Positions 1 through 10,932 of a stretch of DNA of 64,000 nucleotides are shown here, in pieces. The stretch is from positions 1,487,055 through 1,551,054 of the forward strand of contig JNVV01000004.1 of assembly GCA_000733355.1 (NCBI GenBank). Reading direction: 5' to 3'. The stretch is from Falciphora oryzae (Eukaryota > Ascomycota > Sordariomycetes > Magnaporthales > Magnaporthaceae). A program made the position numbers and the translations under genes. Position 1 is the first letter of the stretch, and each line of letters starts with the position of its first letter. The notes below the pieces were generated by a model. It was given only the letters and a program-made list of their open reading frames with translations. It was not told the DNA's origin and did not search any database.

Positions 1-981
1 AAACACGCCGAAAGGCACCTTTAAAGAGATCAAAGCGCGTTGGGTCGTCTGCGGCAACTTTAAAGACACTACAAGCGAGGACAAGGCGGCTACCTACGCC
101 GCTATCGCTCATGCAACCTCTACGAAGGTCTTCTTCGCTGTCGTTGCCGCGAGGGGTATGGTTTGCAAGCAATACGACTTCGTCGCGGCCTATTTGGGAG
201 CTTTGGTGCCTAAAAGCACTAACGTTTACGTTTAACAGCTTTAAGGTATCGCTGTAGGCGAGAAGGGACAAGTCTGCAAGCTTCGCAAAGCCCTGTACGG
301 TTTGCGCAAAGCTCCTTTGTAGTGGTACAATATTGTGACGCCTTTCCTAGAGGCGCTGGGCTTTGTCCCAGTTTATTAGGACGTTTGTTTTTACGTCCGC
401 AAGGCCTCCGGAGGCATGCTTTTGCTGTACGTTAACGATATGCGAATTGCGGCCATAACAAACGACGAGATTGAGGGTATCGCGAGGGAGATCGGAAAGC
501 ACTTTGAGATTACCGCCCTGGGTGATTTACAAACGTTCCTGGGCATGCAAATAGTCCGGGATAAGGCTAATAAGACGATTAGCTTTTGGCAACGCGATTA
601 TATTGCCAAAATCATCGCTAAATACGGCCGAGAGGACCTGCACCCCGTCAAAACGCCCTAGCCTTCCGGATTTGTGATCCCGGCAATTTGGGACCCTTTG
701 CCGGCTAACGAGGTGGCCGTTTACCAATCGGAAGTAGCGAGCCTAGGCTATCTATCCGGCGTTACCCGTTCCGATATGACTTTTACGGTCCGGAGGCTCC
801 AAGAGGCCCAGTCAGGCCCTGGAAAGGAGCATTTACAACTGATAAAGCACCTCTAGCGCTACCTCACGGGCTTTCGTTAGTACGCTTTACGCTTGGGAGG
901 CCGGGACTATAGCTAGGACGATATGGGCCTAAAGGCCTACGGCGACGCCTTTTTCGCCAATTGCTTCCGTACGAGGGCATC
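1..981 (+). mobile_element. Ty1/copia retrotransposon, 5' visible segment (RT to RNase H), decayed
   Basis: Frame 2 from the window edge reads through copia-type reverse transcriptase (RVT_2) with in-frame stops: an ARWVVCG-like start, the LRKALYGLRKAP motif near 265-320, the catalytic box near 428-440 (here YVND instead of YVDD), then GDLQTFLGMQI and a VASLGYLSGVTRSD block. The reading continues into the first part of copia RNase H and stops where gypsy element A is inserted after position 981. The same frame resumes after 14241. The 5' end (LTR, gag, integrase) lies outside the window. Most stops are TAG/TAA at positions where the family has Gln or Trp, as expected from C-to-T decay. Non-functional copy. 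Confidence 0.9.
977..981. repeat. Target-site duplication of element A, left copy
   Basis: GCATC directly precedes the TGTAACACC start of the 5' LTR of element A. The same five bases follow the 3' LTR at 14237-14241. A perfect 5-bp duplication is typical of Ty3/gypsy integrases and proves that the two LTRs belong to one insertion into the copia element. Confidence 0.95.
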
Positions 982-1485
982 TGTAACACCCGCCGACCTA
1001 ACGCGCCCGCGGGCGCGATATCAGCTAGCCACGCTCACGCCCTCGCCCGCCAACGGCTTTGGCGATTAGCACCCGCTAACCTAACGCGACCGCAAGCACG
1101 ATATCCGCCAGCTAATAGGGTGGCGCATGCGACGTGTTGTTTTAGGAGAGTTAGATCCAAGGGGTTGTGATACGCTGGTATAGAGGGATCCCTATATGAC
1201 ACATTTAAACCCCGAAGCGTTGATTCGGGACGGAGCATATCTAGACCCGTACGGGCGCCGCGGGGAAGAAGGCATGCCGACGGCAGGCCGACGGCAGCCG
1301 AAGGACTGTGTATAAGAAGGGCCCGAAGGATTTCCTGTAAAGGGGGTTTGGAGGGCAAGCAATCGTTTTTTTGTTTTTTATTATTATATATTTGTCGAGC
1401 TTCGCACTGATAAACCGCTGAACCTTTGAGATCCCCTTTCCCTACAGGCGTGACCTTTTCCTTTAGGGGGCCACAGTCTGTTATA
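982..1485 (+). repeat. 5' LTR of element A
   Basis: 504 bp, TGTAACACC...TGTTATA. Matches 13733-14236 over its whole length with scattered transitions. Its first part (to about 1270, U3) does not resemble the LTR of B. Its last part, with GGCAAGCAATCG at about 1355-1365 and the C-rich end, is clearly related to B. Confidence 0.95.
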
Positions 1486-1488
1486 ATT

Positions 1489-1497
1489 CGATTGCTT
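1489..1497 (+). promoter_or_regulatory. Putative self-primer binding site of element A
   Basis: CGATTGCTT lies three bases after the 5' LTR end. Its reverse complement AAGCAATCG occurs inside the LTR at 1357-1365, downstream of a TATA-like stretch, where the transcript would be expected to start. Element B has the same arrangement with the same 3-nt gap. Tf1-type elements prime reverse transcription from the 5' end of their own mRNA. I did not see a match to a tRNA 3' end here. Inference from complementarity only. Confidence 0.6.
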
Positions 1498-1531
1498 CTC
1501 CTGTTTAGACTTTTAGCATTTATTAGCTACG

Positions 1532-2920
1532 ATGTTCGATTTTAGAGAGTTCGTTGAGGTCGACGACCTAGGCTAGAACGAGGATTTAGGTTAGAACGAG
1601 GATTTAGGCTAGAACGAGGGTTTAGGGACAGGAACGTTTATTTTGCCCTTAGGACGCGAGCAACCTACTTCCGATAACCTTCGCGGTTACCCCGAATTTA
1701 GCATTTATAGCGTTGCTTCCTATACCCGTTTATAGTTTGCCTATTATATTTCGCGCGATTACGTCTTTATTAAGCTTTTATTATAGTTCCAAAAAGCTTT
1801 AATGGAATGAAAGGCAGTTCGCGAGGCTTTTGGCCTTTTAAACGATTTGGACGATCCGGATCACCTTTAGCCCCAGTAGCGTATTCGAGTTTCGACCTTT
1901 TAGCAGCATGGCTAGGAGGTTAACCGCCCGTTAGGCAGGCCCGGCAGCTAATCGATATTTGGGGCACTATTATACCATTTATTAGCAAAGGAGACCGACG
2001 AGGAAAACGATACCTTTTTTTTGTACGATAAGGATAGAGGCAGTTATAAAATTTTATGGAAGATGCCCGAATTGAAGCTTTTAAGTTTAGTATAGGATTT
2101 TGACCATTGGGAAAGCAAATTTAACCTATTGTTTAAAGTTAATTTTAACGGTTTTATTACGGCTAGATTACGTATTGCAGCTGCCGTTGGAACTTTTGAT
2201 AGCGATTTTAATTCCGTTTATAACGGTTCGCGTAAAGCTAACCCCATTTTGGGCTTATATTGGCGCAAGTTTATGCGGTAGCTTTGTAATACCACATTGC
2301 GAGGAGATTTTTTACTTTTTAGGGCTACTAACGATTTGTAACAATTTATGTAAAAAAATAACGAGGACCCCGGCGTTTTCGCAGCGCGATACCGACGTAT
2401 GTGCGGCGACGTAGGGCAGGTAACGGATATTAACGGCTATGTGGTTCGTTTGGTTTTTGCTTTAAAGGTCCAAGTTACCCGTGGGATGCACCATAAAGTA
2501 AAGATTTTAGAGGATTTCGTTGCTACAGTTTAAGTTATTTGGGATATTTTAGGTACGGGCGCCCGCGCCCCGTACGAGGAGAAGAAGGATTCCTAAAGGC
2601 CTTTCCATAAGAAGGATTAGAAGGAGTTGAATAAGGACGGGAAGTACAAACCCTAAAGTAGGCAGGAAGGGCGCGACTAGCGTTTTAATAGGGGTAAAGG
2701 TCGCATAACGCTTTCACCTACCGAACGCTAACGACGTATGGATGAAGGCGTATGCCTTAGGTGCGGTAAGCCTAACCATATGGCGAAAGATTGCAAAAGC
2801 CCTTTTTCCGCTAAACTTTTAATTAAAGATGGCGAGCCCTTTCTGGACGGAAAGGTTAAAATCAACTCCCTAAAGCGTAGGAAGGAGGAGGACGGAAAGG
2901 AGCTGAGCGATAAGCGCTAG
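1532..2920 (+). pseudogene. gag of element A (decayed)
   Basis: Starts at ATG 1532, in the position of the gag start of B (4865). It shows the same gag blocks in order, including the region around 2065-2280 with a W-H/Y-W-R-K-F-M-like end, and a retroviral zinc knuckle C-x2-C-x4-H-x4-C at 2753-2794. Many in-frame stops come from CAG/CAA and TGG codons. Near the start (1573-1626) it carries three 18-bp tandem units where B has a single copy. The last readable stretch ends at the TAG at 2918. No function is possible. Confidence 0.85.
1573..1626 (+). repeat. 18-bp tandem repeat in gag of element A
   Basis: Three head-to-tail units (1573-1590, 1591-1608, 1609-1626) of the form YTAGAACGAGGRTTTAGG. 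The unit length is a multiple of three, so gag frame would have been kept. B has one equivalent unit near 4910-4925. Confidence 0.85.
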
Positions 2921-4282
2921 AAAAATTAAAAGGGAACCCGGTTATCCCCGTACCGGCGTTCCGTAACGACCAGATTCGTACAGCCTTTGCGCTCGTTATT
3001 AAGGGGATCGTTAGCGTTCCTAACGGCGGTTTAAAGGTTGAGGTTGAGGTCGGTTTAGATACGTACGCCGAAGTGAATACAGTTTTTATTACTTTTTGCA
3101 AATTTTTGGGATATTAGCTGTGCAACCGTCCTAAGTACGACTACTAGTCCTTTACTTTAGCCGCCGTAGGCAATTAAGGCGTGAAAATTTACGGTGTTTA
3201 TTATTTACGATTAAGTTTTTATGATTAGTACGGCATTGCGGTGGAGGTTATCCGGCCGTTTTTAGCTATCGAACGAAGTTTGGCAGACGCTTTTATTTTT
3301 ATAGGCATGCTATTGATGAAGGAATTGGCTATGGATTTTTATTTGGCCGAAGGCATTTGGCGTTTTAACTAACGCCCGCGCATTTATTAATTGTTCGCGT
3401 ATTATTTCCGAAAGAGCTTTTAAGTTAAAGATCGTGTATTTGTTTGCTTTATCCGCTTTAACCTTTCTATTAGCACGGAGGAGGACGACCCGTTTGAGGA
3501 CCTTCCGGACGAACCGCCGGATTTAGGAAACGTTCCTGTAAGTTTCCGGACGAGCTATTTTGACGTGTTCGACGTTCGTAAAGGAAAAATGCTTCCGAAG
3601 CATGGCTATAGCGATTATGCTATCGATTTAATCCCGGGTAAAGAGCTTTTGTGGAAGCAGATTTATTACTTATCCCTAGCCGAGTTCGCAGTTTTTTAAA
3701 AGTATTTCGCTGATGTTTTCGTATAAGGTATTATTTGGGAATTATAGTTACCGGTAAAAGCTTTTGTTATTTTCGTTTCGAAAAAGGACGGTACGTTACG
3801 TTTATACGTTGATTACCGAAGGTTGAACGATATTACTATTAAGAATAGAGCATTATTTCCGTTTATTGGGGAAATGTTCGACCGGTTAAACGGTGCTAAA
3901 TGCTTTTTTAAAATCGACTTCGTTAATGTTTATTATCGATTTCGCATTAAAAAGGGTAATGAGTGGAAAACCGCGTTTCGTATTAAATACGGGCATTACG
4001 AGTATTTTGTGCTATTTTTCGGGTTTACTAATGCTTTAGTATCGTTTTAAACTTATATTAACTGGGTTTTGCGAGGTTTAGTGGACGATTTTGTTATCGT
4101 TTATTTGGACGATATTTTTATTTATTCTAATAGCGAAAAGGAATACCAATATTACTTAGAGTTGGTTTTGGATCGATTTCGTGCGTTCGAGCTTTATGTT
4201 AACCTGAAAAAATGCATTTTTTTTTAGCAAGAATTTGAGTTTTTAGGTTTTATCGTAAATACCGAAGGGTTTAAGATGGATC
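2921..4282 (+). pseudogene. pol of element A, 5' part (protease region to RT), cut by element B
   Basis: Contains the linker/protease region and the RT domain: an RLYVDYRRLN-type block near 3800-3830, the INNxxPFP-equivalent stretch, the FSKIDF-like block near 3905 (here FFKIDF), FGFTNA near 4018, and an intact YLDD catalytic box near 4105. The reading breaks after GGATC at 4282 where the B LTR starts and continues at 10933. Several stops and A/T-rich substitutions are present. Dead copy. Confidence 0.85.
4278..4282. repeat. Target-site duplication of element B, left copy
   Basis: GGATC precedes the B 5' LTR and is repeated at 10928-10932 immediately after the B 3' LTR. The flanking RT sequence of A is continuous once one copy is discounted. 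Confidence 0.95.
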
Positions 4283-4818
4283 TGTAACACCCCGATCCGC
4301 AGCCACGATCAGCAGCCCTAAGGACCGCCACCGGTAGCCTCAAAGGGGGACTCCGGTAGTGGCCAAAGGGGTGTACGCCAAAGTGGCATGTTGTTCCAGA
4401 CCAGGAGGTCAGTGGCATGTTGTTCCAAACCAGGAGGTCAGTGGCATGTTGTTCCAGACCAGAGGATCAGTGGCATGTTGTTCCAGACCAAAGGGTCAGT
4501 GGCATGTTGTACCAGGAGGTCAGTGGCATGTTGTTCCAGACCATAACGCACCAAAGCACAGCCAGCCCGGACGGGCATCATGGAGGAGGAGACTCTGCCG
4601 ACGGCAACCGAGGGGTGGCTGGGAGGCTGTGCATAAAAAGGGCCTGCAGGACCCCCTATAAAGGGAGTTCGAAGGCCAAGCAATCGTTTCTTATTTCTTG
4701 TCATCATTAGCTTGTCGAGCTTTGCACAAACCAGACTGTTGAGTTGCTGAACCTCTGAAATCCCCCTTTTCCCTTCAAACGTGACCTCCCTTCCCTAAGG
4801 AGGCCGCCGTTTGTTACA
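4283..4818 (+). repeat. 5' LTR of element B
   Basis: 536 bp, TGTAACACCCC...TTGTTACA. U3 contains six short tandem units (from 4383). CATAAAAAG (4632-4640) and TATAAAG (4657-4663) are candidate TATA boxes, followed by AAGCAATCG at 4678-4686, the likely 5' region of the transcript. The 3' copy differs by scattered transitions in both directions. Confidence 0.95.
4383..4543 (+). repeat. 29-bp tandem repeats in the U3 of element B
   Basis: Units start at 4383, 4412, 4441, 4470 and 4499 (29 bp each), with a shortened sixth from 4523. Each begins GTGGCATGTTGTWCC. The same array is present in the 3' LTR from 10492, so it predates insertion. Repeated blocks in U3 are often promoter or enhancer elements. 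That role is inferred. Confidence 0.85.
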
Positions 4819-4821
4819 ACT

Positions 4822-4830
4822 CGATTGCTT
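4822..4830 (+). promoter_or_regulatory. Putative self-primer binding site of element B
   Basis: CGATTGCTT three bases downstream of the LTR end is the exact complement of AAGCAATCG at 4678-4686 inside the same LTR. The site is preserved in both A and B despite heavy decay elsewhere, and fits a Tf1/sushi-like self-priming mechanism. Confidence 0.65.
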
Positions 4831-4864
4831 CCTCTGCTTAAACCTTCAACATTCATTAGGCACC

Positions 4865-6236
4865 ATGTCCGACTCTGGCGACTTCATCGAAGTCAACGAC
4901 GCCGGACGGGACGAGGATCCAAGGACAGGGTCATCCACCCTGCCCCCAGGACGCGAGCAACCTACCCCCAACAACCCCAAGGGTTACCCCGAGTTCAGCA
5001 TCCATAACGTTGCTTCCTACACCCGTTCCCAGCTCGCCTACTACGTTTCACGTAATTGCGTTCCCACTAAAATCCTGTCACAATTCCAAAAAGCCCTAGT
5101 CGAACGGAAAGCAGTGCGCGAGGCCCTTAGCCTCCCAGACGATTCGGACGATCCGGATCACCCTCAGCCCCAGCCTCAGCCTCGTTCTCGAGCTTCGACC
5201 CCTTAGCAGCATGGCCAGGAAATCAACCGCCCGTTAAAAGGACCTGCTAACCAGTTAGCACCCCGGGCACCATTACACCACTCCCTAGTTAAGGACGACG
5301 ACGAAGAAAACGATACCTTTCCTTCGTACGAAAAGGACAAAGGCAGCCACAAGATCCTATAGAAAATGCCCGAACTGAAGCTTCCAAACTCAGTACAGGA
5401 CTTCGACCATTGGGAAAGCAAGCTCGACCTCACCTTCGAAGCCAACTTTAACGGCTTTACTACGGCCAAATCACGCATCGCAGCCGCTATCGGAACCTTC
5501 AACAGCGACCTCAACTCCGCTTACAACGGCTCGCGCAAAGCCAACCCCATTTTGGGCCTGCATTGGCGCAAATTCATGCGATAGCTCCGTAATACCACAT
5601 TGCGAGGAAATTCTTCACTCCTTCGGGCCACCAACGATTTGCAACAACTTATGCAAAAAAACAACGAGGACCCCGGTGTTTTCGCAGCACGGTACCGACG
5701 CGTATGCGGCGAGGCAGGACAAGCAGCAGACATCAACGGCTACGTGGTCCGTTTGGTCCCCGCTTTAAAAGTCCAAATCACCCGTGGAATGCACCACAAG
5801 GCAGAAACTTTGGAGGACCTTATCGCCACAGCCCAAATCCTTTGGGATACCCTAGGTACGGGTGCCCGCGCCCCGTACGACGAGAAAAAGGGTCCCCAGA
5901 AATCCTCCAATCAAAAGGACCAAAAGGAATCGAATAAGGATAAGGACGGGAAGCATAAACCCCGAAACAGGCAGGAAAGGCGCGATTAACGTCCCAATAG
6001 GGGCAACGGACGCACGATACTTTCACCCACCGAACGCTAACGACGTTAGGATAAAAACGCATGCATAAAATGTGGCAAGCCTAACCATATAGCGAAAAAT
6101 TGCAAAAGCTCCTTTTCCGCTACCAAACCCCCAACCAAGGACAGCGAGCCCCTTTCGGACGGAAAAGCTAAGGTTAACTCCTTAAAGCGCAAAAAGGGGG
6201 AGGAGGACGGAAAGGAGCCAAGCGATAAACGCTAGA
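4865..6236 (+). pseudogene. gag of element B (decayed)
   Basis: ATG 4865 opens an acidic N-terminus followed by a Pro/Gln-rich stretch, then a TAG at 5204. The capsid-like region runs about 5366-5940 with a second TAG near 5581 and a basic/Lys-rich C-terminus, then a CCHC zinc knuckle (C-x2-C-x4-H-x4-C) at about 6064-6105. Stops at 5204 and 5581 are at the same codons as in element A. The stop at about 5359 is specific to B and looks like TGG to TAG. Structural protein of the virus-like particle in living relatives, broken here. Confidence 0.85.
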
Positions 6237-9200
6237 AAAACTAAAGGGGAACCCGGTCATCCCCGCACCGGTGTTCCGTAACGACCAGCTTCGCATAACC
6301 CTTGCGTTCGTTACCAAAGGGACCGTTAGCGCTCCTAACGGCGGTCCAAAAGTTAAGGTCGAAATCGGTTTAAATACGTTCGCCGAAATAAATACAATTT
6401 CCATCACCTTTTGCAAATCCTTAAAATATCAGCCTTACAACCGTCCCAAGCACGACCACCAGTCTCTCACTTTAGCCGCTGCAAGTGACCAAGGTGTAAA
6501 GACCTACGGTGTTTATCACCTACGCCTAAACCTTTGTAACTAATACGGCACCCCGGTAAAAGTTATCCGGCCGTTTTTTGCCATCGATCGGAACCTAGCA
6601 AACGCCCCCATCCTCGTAAGCATATTATTAATGCAAAAACTAGCTATAAACCTTCACCCGGCTAAAAGAATTTGGCGTTTCAACCAACGCCCGCGCATTT
6701 ATTAACTATCCGCACACCAATTCCGAAAAAAACTCCAAACAAAAGATCGTATATTTGTTTGTTTTATTCGCTTTAACCCTTTTATCGTCCCCGAAAAGGA
6801 CGATTCGTTCAAGGACCTTCCGAACGAACCGCCGGATTTAAAGAACGTCCCTGTAAACCTCCGAAAAAGCCATTCCGACGTGTTCGACGTCCGCAAAGGA
6901 AAAATGCTTCCGAAATATGGCCACGGTAACCACGCCATCGATTTAATCCCGGGCAAAGAGCCCCCGTGGAAGCAGATCTATTACCTATCTCCCGCCGAGT
7001 CCAAAGCGCTCCGGGAGTACCTCGCTAATGCCTTCGCATAAGGCATCATCCGCAAATCGCAATCACCCGCAAAAGCACCTGTTATTTTTATCCCTAAAAA
7101 GGATAGCACGTTGCGCTTATGCGTCGATTACCGAGGGCTAAACGATATCACCATTAAAAACAAAGCACCCCTTCCACTTATTGGGGAAATGCTCAACCAG
7201 TTAAACGGTGCCAAATGCTTTTCCAAAATCGACTTCGTTAACGCCTATTATCGATTTTGCATTAAAAAGGGCAACGAGTGGAAAACCGCGTTCCGCACTA
7301 AATACGGGCATTACAAATACCTCGTGCTACCTTTCGGGCTTACCAACGCCCTAGCATCGTTTTAAAGCTATATTAACCGGGCTTTACGAAACTTAGTGGA
7401 CGATTTCGTTATTATTTATTTAAACGATATCTTCATTTATTTTAATAGCGAGAAGGAATACCAGTACCACTTAAAGTTGGTCCTAGATCGATTTCGCGCT
7501 TTCGAGCTTTACGCCAACCCGAAAAAGTGCACCTTTTTCCAACAGGAACTTAAGTTTTTAGGTTTTATCGTTAATACCGAAAGGCTCAAAATGGACCTTG
7601 CGCGTGTCCAAATCGTTCGCGAATGGATTAACCACCCACCTCGCACGTACAAAAATATCCAAATTTTTATTGGATTTTGCAACTTTTATTGACGATTTAT
7701 TCACGGCTTTTTCCGCATGGCGAAGCCTTTGTACGACTTTTTGCAAAGGATAAAGAACGGACGCAAACCAGGCCAAATAGGCCATTACTAGCAGAAACCA
7801 CAATAGCAAACGTTCGAAGACCTAATTAACGCCTTTACAACCGCGCTAATGCTACGGCATTACGACCCGCGTTTACTTTTGCGGTTGGAAACGGATGCTT
7901 CCAATTTTGCTAAAGTAGGCATTTTGTCGCAAAAGCACGGTAACCAGTGGCACCCCATAGCCTTTTGGTCCCAGAAGTTTAAAAGGGCCGAAATCCGGTA
8001 CCTTATGTACGATAAGGAACTTTTCGCAATAGTAGGAAGTTTTCGCCATTAGCGACATTACCTTAAAAGAGCGCAAACTATAAAGGTATTTTCGGATTAT
8101 GAGAACTTAAAGGCTTTTATAAAACAGGAGCGTTTAAACGGACGTTAAGTACGCTAGCTATTACAATTGGCGCCGTACGATTTCGAAATCAAATACCGGC
8201 CAAGGTCCCTAAACCCGGCGGACGTTCCATTTTATTGACCGGATTATATAGACGGTTAAAAGGAAGGACAGGAAACTTTTATTAAAAAGCTTCTACCGAC
8301 GCTATCTAATAAAATGGGTCGGAAAGACGTGCTTGGTTATAAACAGTACGCAGTAAAAGACATTGCCAAAGGAATAACGCCCAATAAACCTCTTTAGCTA
8401 GTAAGCGCAAAGAGCGCACCTAACGAGCGATCCCCCGGAAACTTTATTTCTAACCGGCGAAGCGAGCGGGATAACGTACGTTTAGCACAACTTACGTTAG
8501 CCGACGATCCAAACACCCTTAGGGTTATCCATACCCTACAAGTGCAATCTGTTACTCGCTAGGAGGCACGTACCGCTTTAAATTGGCTTGAAAGCAACGC
8601 ATCGGATTCCCTTAAGGGGATCCTAACGTCGCTAAGGAAATGGATTAGGGACGTACAAAAACGGGATCCGGCGAGTATAAATTTGCTTAAAAGGCTAACA
8701 AAAGTCAAAAAGCCCCGCTTGCTAGTACTTAACGCGAAATATACCGTACCGCACCGAGATATTAAAACGACGCCTCGGTAGCGAAAAGCATCGTACTTCC
8801 ACCTAACTAACGGTAACGAGTTAATCTTTCGGGGAAGCTAGGTTTATATCCTTGCAAACGAGGCTTTAAGGACCGAAATTTTAAAACAATTTTACAATTT
8901 TCCAGGAGCCGGTTATTAGGGCGTAGCTAAAACCCTAAATCTAATTTAGCGCTTTTTTTAGTGGGATAGGGTTAAAGGGGATGTTACTGCATATGTAGCA
9001 TCGTACCCTTAGTGCCAAAGGAAAGCAATTTATCGTTACAAGCCCTACGGCAAGCTTAAACCCCTGCCACCGCTAAAAAACGGACAGCCTATAAAAAAAA
9101 TCTCTTTAGATTAGGTAACTGGCCTACTTAAAAACAGGACGGCGAATGGTCAGGTTTTTAACGCGATTTTCGTCGTTGTATGCCGGTTAACTAAATACGT

Positions 9201-10137
9201 AATGCTTATCCCTATACAAACGGATATAAGCGCCGGACAGTTCGCAAAACTGTTTTTTAAGCGTATTAAATGCGTATTCGGCACTTTTAAAAGTATCGTT
9301 AGCGATCGGGATAGCCGCATTACTAGTACCTTTTAAAAGGAAATATGCAAACACCAAATTATCAAAAAACGCATATCGACCGCTTATTATCTTTAAACGG
9401 ACGGGCAAACGGAAGTTCTAAATCGTGTAATCGAAAATTACTTCCGCAGCTATTGCGCTAGTTCGGAAAATTCCTAGGCATCATTGCTACCACTAGCAAC
9501 GTACGCTTATAACAATAGCAAAAATTTTACCACAAGGCATTCGCTATTCTACTTTTTATACGAATCGGATTGCGAAATACGAATTAATATCGCGGACGAT
9601 ATCTCTAAAGGGAAGGTACCCGTAGTAAGGAACCGTATCGAACGGCTTTACGCAATGCGTAAAGAACTTAAGGAAACGTTGCTGCAAGCATAGGAACGGT
9701 TAGCTAAATATTATAATAAAAACCATACCCCTATATAGTTCGCAATTGGAAATTTGGTAAAGTTATCCACGAAAAACCTGCGGTTAAAAAACAAAAAGTT
9801 AGCACCCAAATAGATCGGCCCCTTTCGGATCACCGAACGCATCGGTTAGCAGGCCTACCGATTGGCACTTCCCGAGCACCACCGCCGTTTGCACGACGTT
9901 TTCCCTATGTAGTACCTTAAACGGTACACTGCCAAAGAATAAAAAGATGAGGTGCCGCTGCCTATGCCCGAATACGAGGACGATTAAAACGAATGGGAAG
10001 TTGAAAAGGTACGAAACGAAAGCCACATCAAGGGCAAAAAGTACTACCTGGTCAAATGGAAGGACTGGCCGGCAGAATACAACACTTAGAAACTAAAGGA
10101 GCACCTCCAAAACGCACCCGCGAAAGTGCGAGCCTTT
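6237..10137 (+). pseudogene. pol of element B: protease/RT, RNase H, integrase, chromodomain (decayed)
   Basis: RT spans about 7070-7690 with an [11 protein letters not shown] block, [16 protein letters not shown] and a catalytic box at 7414-7431 in which the first Asp codon is AAC (YLND). RNase H lies at about 7849-8160 (LETDASN, then a KELFAIV block). The integrase catalytic core lies at about 9100-9690 with LTKY, SDRD and a TDGQTE motif near 9395-9415. A chromodomain follows at about 9999-10115 (IKGKKYYLVKWKDWP). Stops and frame breaks occur throughout, so no product is expected. Chromodomains of this type steer integration to heterochromatin marks in living relatives. Confidence 0.9.
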
Positions 10138-10377
10138 TAAAAAGCCCGAAGTCGAAGGAACCAAAAGATCCGCGAGCTTTAGGACGTAAAGCCAAATAGT
10201 AAAAAGGAGCCCTAAGAATCGCCAAATTGGTCATCCTTTTCCAAAGGTTTTATTGGAGACCAGCGCCCACCCTTAGGCGAAGGGAAAAAGACGGTTAACG
10301 CCTTTGCGAGTCCATAAAGACTTATCGTTGCACTAGGAAAAAGGAGGAAAAGGTTGGAAGCCGAAGACAGCCTTTTT

Positions 10378-10390
10378 AGGAGGGGGATAG
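10378..10390 (+). promoter_or_regulatory. Polypurine tract of element B
   Basis: AGGAGGGGGATAG lies directly before the 3' LTR start at 10392. Element A has the equivalent AGAGGGGGGATAG at 13719-13731. This is the expected plus-strand primer site. Confidence 0.8.
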
Positions 10391-10391
10391 T

Positions 10392-10927
10392 TGTAACACC
10401 CCGATCCGCAGCCACGATCAACAGCTTTAAGGACCGCCACCGGTAGCCTTAAAGGGGGACTCCGGTAATGGCCAAAGGGGTGTACGCCAAAGTGGCATGT
10501 TGTTCCAAACCAGGAGGTTAATGGCATGTTATTCCAAACCAAAAGGTTAGTGGCATGTTGTTCCAGACTAGAGGATTAGTGGCATATTATTCCAAACCAA
10601 AGGGTTAGTGGCATGTTGTATTAGGAGGTTAGTGGCATGTTATTCCAAACCATGACGCACTAAAGCACAGCCAGCCCGGACGGGCATTATGGAGGAGGAG
10701 ACTCTGCCGACGGCAGCCGAGGGGTGGTTGGGAGGCTGTGCATAAAAAAGGCCTGCAGGACCCCCTATGAAGGGAGTTCGAAGGCCAAGCAATCGTTTCT
10801 TGTTTCTTATCATCATTAGCTTGTCGAGCTTTGCACAAACCAGACTGTTGAGTTGTTGAACCTTTGAGATCCCCCTTTTCCTTTCAGACGTGACCTCCCT
10901 TCCCTAAGGAGGCCGCCGTTTGTTACA
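10392..10927 (+). repeat. 3' LTR of element B
   Basis: 536 bp, same length as the 5' LTR and aligned end to end, with more transitions in the U3 repeat array (for example ATGGCATG and CATATTATTCC variants). Followed by GGATC (10928-10932). Confidence 0.95.
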
Positions 10928-10932
10928 GGATC
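10928..10932. repeat. Target-site duplication of element B, right copy
   Basis: GGATC, identical to 4278-4282. After it the RT of element A resumes. Confidence 0.95.

Larger units (their letters stand above)
4283..10927 (+). mobile_element. Ty3/gypsy chromovirus 'B', complete, nested in element A
   Basis: 6645 bp with equal-length LTRs (536 bp: 4283-4818, 10392-10927), perfect GGATC target duplication, primer site at 4822-4830 and a purine tract at 10378-10390. Internal order is gag, CCHC knuckle, protease/RT, RNase H, integrase, chromodomain. It is the youngest insertion of the nest, yet also decayed. Relative to A it shows mainly G-to-A on the + strand, i.e. C-to-T on the minus strand. Same orientation as A. 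The chromodomain at the integrase C-terminus places it among fungal chromoviruses. Confidence 0.95.

Noticed and set aside
1573..1628. TTTAGG-containing repeats as interstitial telomere
   Set aside because: The unit is 18 bp and lies in the gag reading of element A; it is not TTAGGG.
4383..4543. CRISPR-like array of 29-bp units
   Set aside because: Units are contiguous with no spacers and lie in both LTRs of a retrotransposon.
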